Assembly (NCBI GenBank): GCA_021029095.1
Contig: JAJOHG010000001.1
Span: 620,001-684,000, forward strand
Direction: 5' to 3'
Length of the DNA stretch: 64,000 nt
DNA from: Phellopilus nigrolimitatus
Lineage: Eukaryota > Basidiomycota > Agaricomycetes > Hymenochaetales > Hymenochaetaceae
In this document: piece by piece, positions 58,998-64,000 of the stretch
How the letters are laid out: each line of letters opens with the position of its first letter
Numbering within the stretch: position 1 is the stretch's first letter
The notes under the pieces: model-generated
Database searches by the model: none
Seen by the model: the letters and a program-made list of their open reading frames with translations, nothing else
What the model was told of the DNA's origin: nothing
Position numbers and translations under genes: made by a program

Positions 58998-61508
58998 CTA
59001 GAGCACAATAAGATCACCCTTACACGACGCACACCAAAAGATGTGGGATTCGTCCAGAAACTGTGGCCTCTGGGCTGGCTGAGTCCGTGCCTGCAGCATT
59101 GCAAGGCTGACATGACGCTGGTGTCGTGTGGCAGGCGGTAAATTCTCGTCGATGAAAGCTGACGGTGGAAAGCGGGACACGCTGTCCGAACTTTGTGAGG
59201 CAAATGATGTGCGCCTAAGATCATCCGAACGCTGGGCGGAGGTCGAGTCGCGGGAATGATAAGTATGAGGTCTCTGCGCTTTTGCGACAGTTCGTAATCG
59301 AACAATCTCGTCCTCCATGTCGGCCGCCTGCTTCTGCAGCGAACGGAACCTCGCTTCTGCGTCATACACGTTTGCCTCCAAGTTTCGGATTGTCGACTGT
59401 GCGGTGGATAAATCGAGGTCATATTGTTGCTTGAGTGCGCTCTGGACCTCGTCATTCAGACTTCGTGGTGCAAGTGATGGAGATGAGGAAGCAGCCTGCC
59501 GTAAACGAGAAATCTCGTCCTCTTTTGACCCAATTTCCGCCTGAAGAGCTTCGATTTCCGTTTGAAAAGCTTCAACCTCCAGCTGAAGTTCATGCAGAAG
59601 ACTCTGTCCCTCCTCCTCCGCTTTCTGCGACTCTCTTAAACGTGATTGCAGCGAAGCAACCTCGTCTGAGTGACCCTGCTGAGCAGTGCACAGACTGTCG
59701 ATTTCCTCCTGAAGGCGAACAGCTGTTTGTCGCTGCTCACTGCGATCGGCCTCCAGTTCACGAGCGCTGGCGAATGTGTCGTCGAGTTGAGTCTGCAATT
59801 CGCCGTACGCACGCTGCAGTTCGGATATGTTCGTCTCGGAAGCAAACTTTTGTTTCTCTTGCTCCTTCGCCAGCAAGTCGCGGTCCCGGCGTGCATCTGA
59901 TAAAGCATTCTGAGTGTCTCCGAGCTGATTTTCGAGATCTGCGATTGTAGCATCTCTCTGGTCGAGTGCTCTGGTGAGTCGATCTGTTTCCTCTGTTAAT
60001 TCGAGCTTTGCACCAGTCAGCTCGACGATCTTTGGTCGCATCTCGTCGAGGGAGCGCATTAGCCCCAACCCTTCTTCTTGTAGATCGTGTTGAGCCTTCT
60101 CAGCATCCTCAGCTCTTTCGAGAGTCGTGCGCAGCTCTACCTGTGAGGTCTCGAATTGTCGAGTGACCGCTGAAAGGTCCGAGACAGCCTGCGAGAACTT
60201 CAATTCCAATTCAACGACAGACTGCTCATTCGCTTGTAGTTGCGAGGTAAGCGTGTCGTTCGCAGCAGCGAGGGTGTCTCGCTCTGACGCTATGTCAGAC
60301 AGCTCGTCCTCAGAAGAACGAAGTTTGTCTCCTAAGGTAGCGATGCTTTTTTGAAGTTCTTCCCCTGTTGTCATTTTAGAGCCGAGATCCCTCTGTAACT
60401 CTTTATGGTCGTTTTTGAGCTTGTCATGACTCTGTCAAAGAATGAAATCAGGTAAATCTCAAAGTATCGAAGGTTTGTGCCATACTTGCTTTAGCTTCGA
60501 GAGCTGAAATGACACCTCCTCCGCACGATCTTGGGTGTTCTTAAGCTTTGTTTCTAGTAGTTCTACACGATCGTCATTCTGAATTTGTTCCTCCAATTCT
60601 CGTGTTCGACGTTCCTTCTCATGCAATTCAGAGCGCAATTTTTCGGTTTCGTTCCGAGACGAAAGTAACTCCCTTTCCTAATGTCAGCATGGAATTTAGT
60701 CTAGTCAGAAGAGTCCGCAACTGTTTACAGGACTTTTCATTTTACCTGTTCTCGCAATTTAGATGCCAGGTGAGTATTTTGTTGGTCCAGGTCTTGTAGC
60801 TGCGTCGAGAAAGCTGATCTTTCGCCCTTTACTCGGATAAAGTCTACTTGCTGTTCGTGGAACTCCTGCAGCTTTCCCTCTAGCTCTGCCTCCTTGCTTT
60901 GTAGTTCTGTGAACAGCCGTGCGATTATAAAAGGGTTCTCAATTCTATTTGTTAACTTACTAGAGTGAACCCCTTCGAAGCCCTTGAGCGCTTCTACTAG
61001 GGCCGCCTTTTCAGAAACGAGCAAGGATATTGTCTGTTGCTTGTCTTGAAGCATTCTCGGGATCTCTTCGTCGTGCTGCTCCTTTTCCCTCACGTCGACA
61101 TCCCGTGCTGCGCTCGTGTCGACAGGCCCGGGCTTTGAGTTTCCAGTAACGTCAGAACTCTCGTGTGCCGAAGGTGGAGGTTCCCTATGTAATTACACTT
61201 TTCGCTCATGTACATCCATGTGTACGCAAGGCACAAATCACGACGTACAGTGCACCAGTGACATTGATTATTCCGACCGAATCGCGAGCATGCGAAGGCG
61301 CAGGGGTCACTGCTCGAGAGACAGGAGGACTCGGAGTGTTTACGCCAGAGCTCGAAGGAGCTACGCCAGATTTCTTTTGCTGCTGTCGTTTCTTCAACTG
61401 GTGATAATTCAGGCTGACAATCGGCCTGTGAACTGCGCAACACATGATTTCACTACTCACCATTGCTTTAGCTCTGGCAGCCTTAGCCGCACGTTCTTCA
61501 TCGGCCAT
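58998..61508 (-). CDS. Golgin-like long coiled-coil protein (GM130/Bug1-type)
   Basis: Candidate Golgi tether. The start at 61508 reads MADEERAAKAARAKAM, followed after an intron by LKKRQQQKKSGVAPSSSGVN. This is a basic N-terminal motif like the one in GM130-type golgins. After a Pro/Ser linker (TPSPPVSRAVTPAPSHARD) about 650 residues of heptad-rich coiled coil run to near the end. The C-terminus SHIFWCASCKGDLIVL has a CxxC pair and ends in four hydrophobic residues, as expected for a ligand of the GRASP PDZ-like domain. Golgi location and GRASP binding are inferred from this architecture. Other long coiled-coil families remain possible. Confidence 0.68.
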
Positions 61509-61937
61509 GGTGTGCTGAGGTGGTCACAGATATTTGTTGAAGTATAGTGCCACTAGACTTTCGTTCGACCGAGTTTTGTACTGAGTTGCAACGCGTCAAA
61601 TTCAAAATATAACACCAGACGCGTACCAAGTAACACGTCATCTCACATGCACATGTACTTATTCCACCAAAGAAAATATATTGCAAAGCGCGCAAGTGAA
61701 AATCTCATATCTTCAGTTTAATATTTACTTATCATAGAAAGGACAAGGAAGGAGAGTGAGAAAGTATCACCGACAGGAAACAGAAAGAATAAATGATACC
61801 ATGAGACTGCAAAACGCAACGAGGAACAGATTAAAGAGCGTGGTGGAAGTAAGCAATGGATATATAAAACGACAACGGGAATACGAATGACAGTCCTCTC
61901 CAATGCCACGAGGTCTCAGGCAATACGATTTCGCCCA
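61509..61937. other. Intergenic region between golgin and G-beta genes
   Basis: About 430 bp, AT-rich, no coding motif. It contains the golgin promoter and the 3' flank of the G-beta gene. Confidence 0.4.
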
Positions 61938-63215
61938 TCAAGCCCAAACCTGGAAAACCATGAGTGAAGGTGTTCAGGCGAATAGTCAAACAGAACTCAC
62001 CCTCAATGTGCTATCCCAACTTCCGGTACAAAGTGCCATTCCATCGCTGCTCACACCTAAGCAACTCACCCGGTTTTCATGGCCGGTAAGAACGCCGACG
62101 CGCTCACCCTTGAGCGTGTCCCAAACGTTGCAGGTCCAGTCATCATATCCGCCAAAAAGGATGCGGCCGGAAATAGAGAACGCGACTGAGGTGATACCAC
62201 AGAGAATGTTGTCGTGGGTGAATGTGTTGAGTTCTCTGTCCGCACGAATGTCAAAGAGGCGGCAAGACGCATCATCCGATCCAGTCGCGAAAGCGTCGCC
62301 ATTAGGGAAAAAACTATAAAATGTGCACGCATTAACCCTTGCGATCCTATATGATCTCGTAATACGTACGTTACGGCATTGATGTCAGATTCATGCCCAG
62401 AGAAAGTCTGAGTAGCCTTCCCACTGCGTATATCCCATAGCTTAGCAGTCGCATCACACGCGCCCGACACAAACACATTCTGGCTAGGTCCCAGAGATAG
62501 ACTGCAAGCGCGAAAAATGTTAACGCCAAATCACATTTATTATAGCAAAAGGTGCTCACCTCATCACATCTCCGGTGTGGTCGCTGAACTCCAACACACG
62601 AACACCTGCTTCAATGTCCCAGAGCATGCAAGTCATATCACCCGAGCTCGTGACGATTTGTCGGTCACTAATGAAGCGGCAGCAACTCAAATAACCCGAA
62701 TGGGCGCTAAGCTCACGAGCCCCTTTTACAGAGCCAGCGTCCTTCGATTGCAAATTGTAGATCGAGCAGATGTTGTCGAGACCACCACAAGCAACAAAGT
62801 TCCCAGAAGGTGAGTAGGCGCATGTCATTACCCAGCTCGAGCGCAAGGGGATGGCATGAACTTTGTTCGTGGTATACGCGTCCCAAACGATAAGCTTGCC
62901 ATCCTGCGATGCTGAGACAAGATGCCGCCGATCGGCCGCCCAGTGCATCGCATATATCTTTGCTAAGTGGCCCTTCAAGGCGCGGCGAGGACGCATGACG
63001 ATGCGGGGCAGAGCCTCAACCTCCGCGGCCATAGCACGCACTTCGTTGCAAAAAAATTAGTTATTACGGCCTGACTTGAAGTAAAGAAGATGAAAACGAG
63101 ACTCACGACTTGTGTCCGCAGACGACTCTTTCTTAGCCCTAATCTTTTCCTTCAGACTCTCTGCCTCACGACGGGCAGCCGCAATCCGTTCCTGGATATC
63201 TTGTTGTTGCGACAT
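61938..63215 (-). CDS. Heterotrimeric G-protein beta subunit
   Basis: Gbeta forms a dimer with Ggamma at the plasma membrane and signals from pheromone and nutrient receptors. The start at 63215 gives [20 protein letters not shown], the N-terminal coiled coil that binds Ggamma. After the first intron the protein reads [20 protein letters not shown] and [20 protein letters not shown]. Seven WD40 blades follow, with [109 protein letters not shown] and [11 protein letters not shown], ending VWA at 61938. The length is close to the usual 340-350 residues. All introns are GT-AG. It matches the conserved Gbeta class (Sfa/Gpb1-type) rather than RACK1. Confidence 0.96.
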
Positions 63216-64000
63216 TTTCGGAGATAAATTCAGTTCTTCGTCAGTATCTAATGTGAAACTTGAATGTCAGCAGGCTGAAGACGAGGAAGAACGAGGAAAG
63301 GTACTCGCCTGTCTGGTCGAAGATTGGTTAAGCGGGTTGCGCGAGAAGTAGCGCAATGATGTTTTCCACGTATCGGTGGGAAAGTTGATGAAACGAGAAT
63401 AGATGTTGCAGGATAAAAAGCAGAAAAGAGGAGAAAATACAAATGGGGGGCCTAGGAACTCAGAGTATACGATGTTGTTGTAGCTGGTGCTCCCAACCCA
63501 AGGATGATGGAGAACTGTGAGCAATGTTAAGACGGACGCCTCTCTGATGCCTCTATCGGAGTTTGAACTTCGCTTACGCATGTTGTCCTGACGGCCATGT
63601 CTGCAGTGCCTGCTCCGACCGGGCTCTGAGTGACGCTCCCCTCCCCCCAGTTGTATTTTGCCTTTTCTCAAGAAAATACTGTGGAATAATCTCCATCTTG
63701 ATATCCCAAAACATTATCTGAATTGAAATGTGTGCACTTATCTTTGGTAAAGCACTTAATTCCGTTGGCCTCTGCGTGCAAGACACGTAATTTCACTCCT
63801 TCCTACGCTGGATTTCAGATCTTTTGGCACCGCCTTGCACGGACTTTACTATGCGCTCACTGCTTAGAATCCTAACAGCAGCGAAATAAATTATAGTAGT
63901 CAAGGGTCGAATGATCGCTATATTCCTTTTGGGTATGGGAAAGCTAACTTCCGAGCTACTTCTTTTCATAGCGCCTCTTGTTCGACACGTTTTCCAACCC
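63216..64000. other. Upstream region of the G-beta gene, no gene seen
   Basis: 785 bp up to the window edge. Short open frames on the minus strand (63267-63786) have no recognisable motif and no convincing splice into a protein. The region should hold the G-beta promoter and leader. An undetected small gene or the start of a neighbour beyond the window cannot be excluded. Confidence 0.4.

Overview
The window is a gene-dense, intron-rich nuclear segment of a filamentous basidiomycete, most likely an Agaricomycete. The evidence is the many short GT-AG introns (about 47-65 nt), Ser/Pro-rich insertions in most proteins, an agaricomycete-type F-box/LRR protein, a multi-intron fungal P450, and core fungal genes (SLD2, RPN5, SEC3, IMA1, Tea1-type kelch protein, G-beta). 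No prokaryotic features, tRNA, rRNA or CRISPR were seen. All names come from reading translated motifs by eye, without any database search.

Layout. 1-1513: 3' end of RRP5 (+). 1782-6812: Tea1/Kel-like kelch and coiled-coil cell-end protein (-). 7704-9927: alpha/beta-hydrolase lipase (+). 10284-11365: S-formylglutathione hydrolase (+). 11598-13817: FHA-domain Rad53/Cds1-like kinase (-). 14158-16221: unknown Ser/Pro-rich protein (-). 16664-18982: F-box/LRR-like protein (-). 19467-21224: SLD2 (-), divergent from RPN5 (+, 21414-23213). 23241-23830: MITE-like element. 23954-24899: mitoribosomal mS23 (+). 25033-29510: SEC3 (-). 29595-30869: SNAPC1-like (-), divergent from IMA1 (+, 31046-33048). 33826-35025: mucin-like single-pass membrane protein (-). 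35569-38120: heparinase II/III-like membrane protein (-). 38501-39363: second MITE-like element, fused to the 3' end of a TatD-type nuclease (-, 39143-40828). 41214-42729: peroxisomal 3-ketoacyl-CoA thiolase (+). 42911-44472: ceramide glucosyltransferase (+). 45175-47602: cytochrome P450 (+). 47988-48865: R3HCC1/Thc1-type RRM protein (+). 49270-50258: unknown (+). 50625-54283: PH/SMP lipid-transfer protein (-). 55444-58815: unknown conserved protein (+). 58998-61508: golgin-like coiled coil (-). 61938-63215: G-protein beta subunit (-). 63216-64000: no gene seen.

The genes do not form one pathway. Loose themes are polarity and secretion (Tea1-like, SEC3, golgin, SMP protein, G-beta), lipid metabolism (lipase, thiolase, ceramide glucosyltransferase) and replication/checkpoint (SLD2, Rad53-like kinase). 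No new defence or biosynthetic system was found. The most interesting signals are: three ultra-small exons (8, 9 and 11 nt) that each encode part of a core motif of an enzyme; a TA-flanked inverted-repeat element that has replaced the C-terminus of the TatD nuclease; and a thiolase whose catalytic-histidine segment can only be joined through a non-canonical AT-AG intron that leaves three residues missing.
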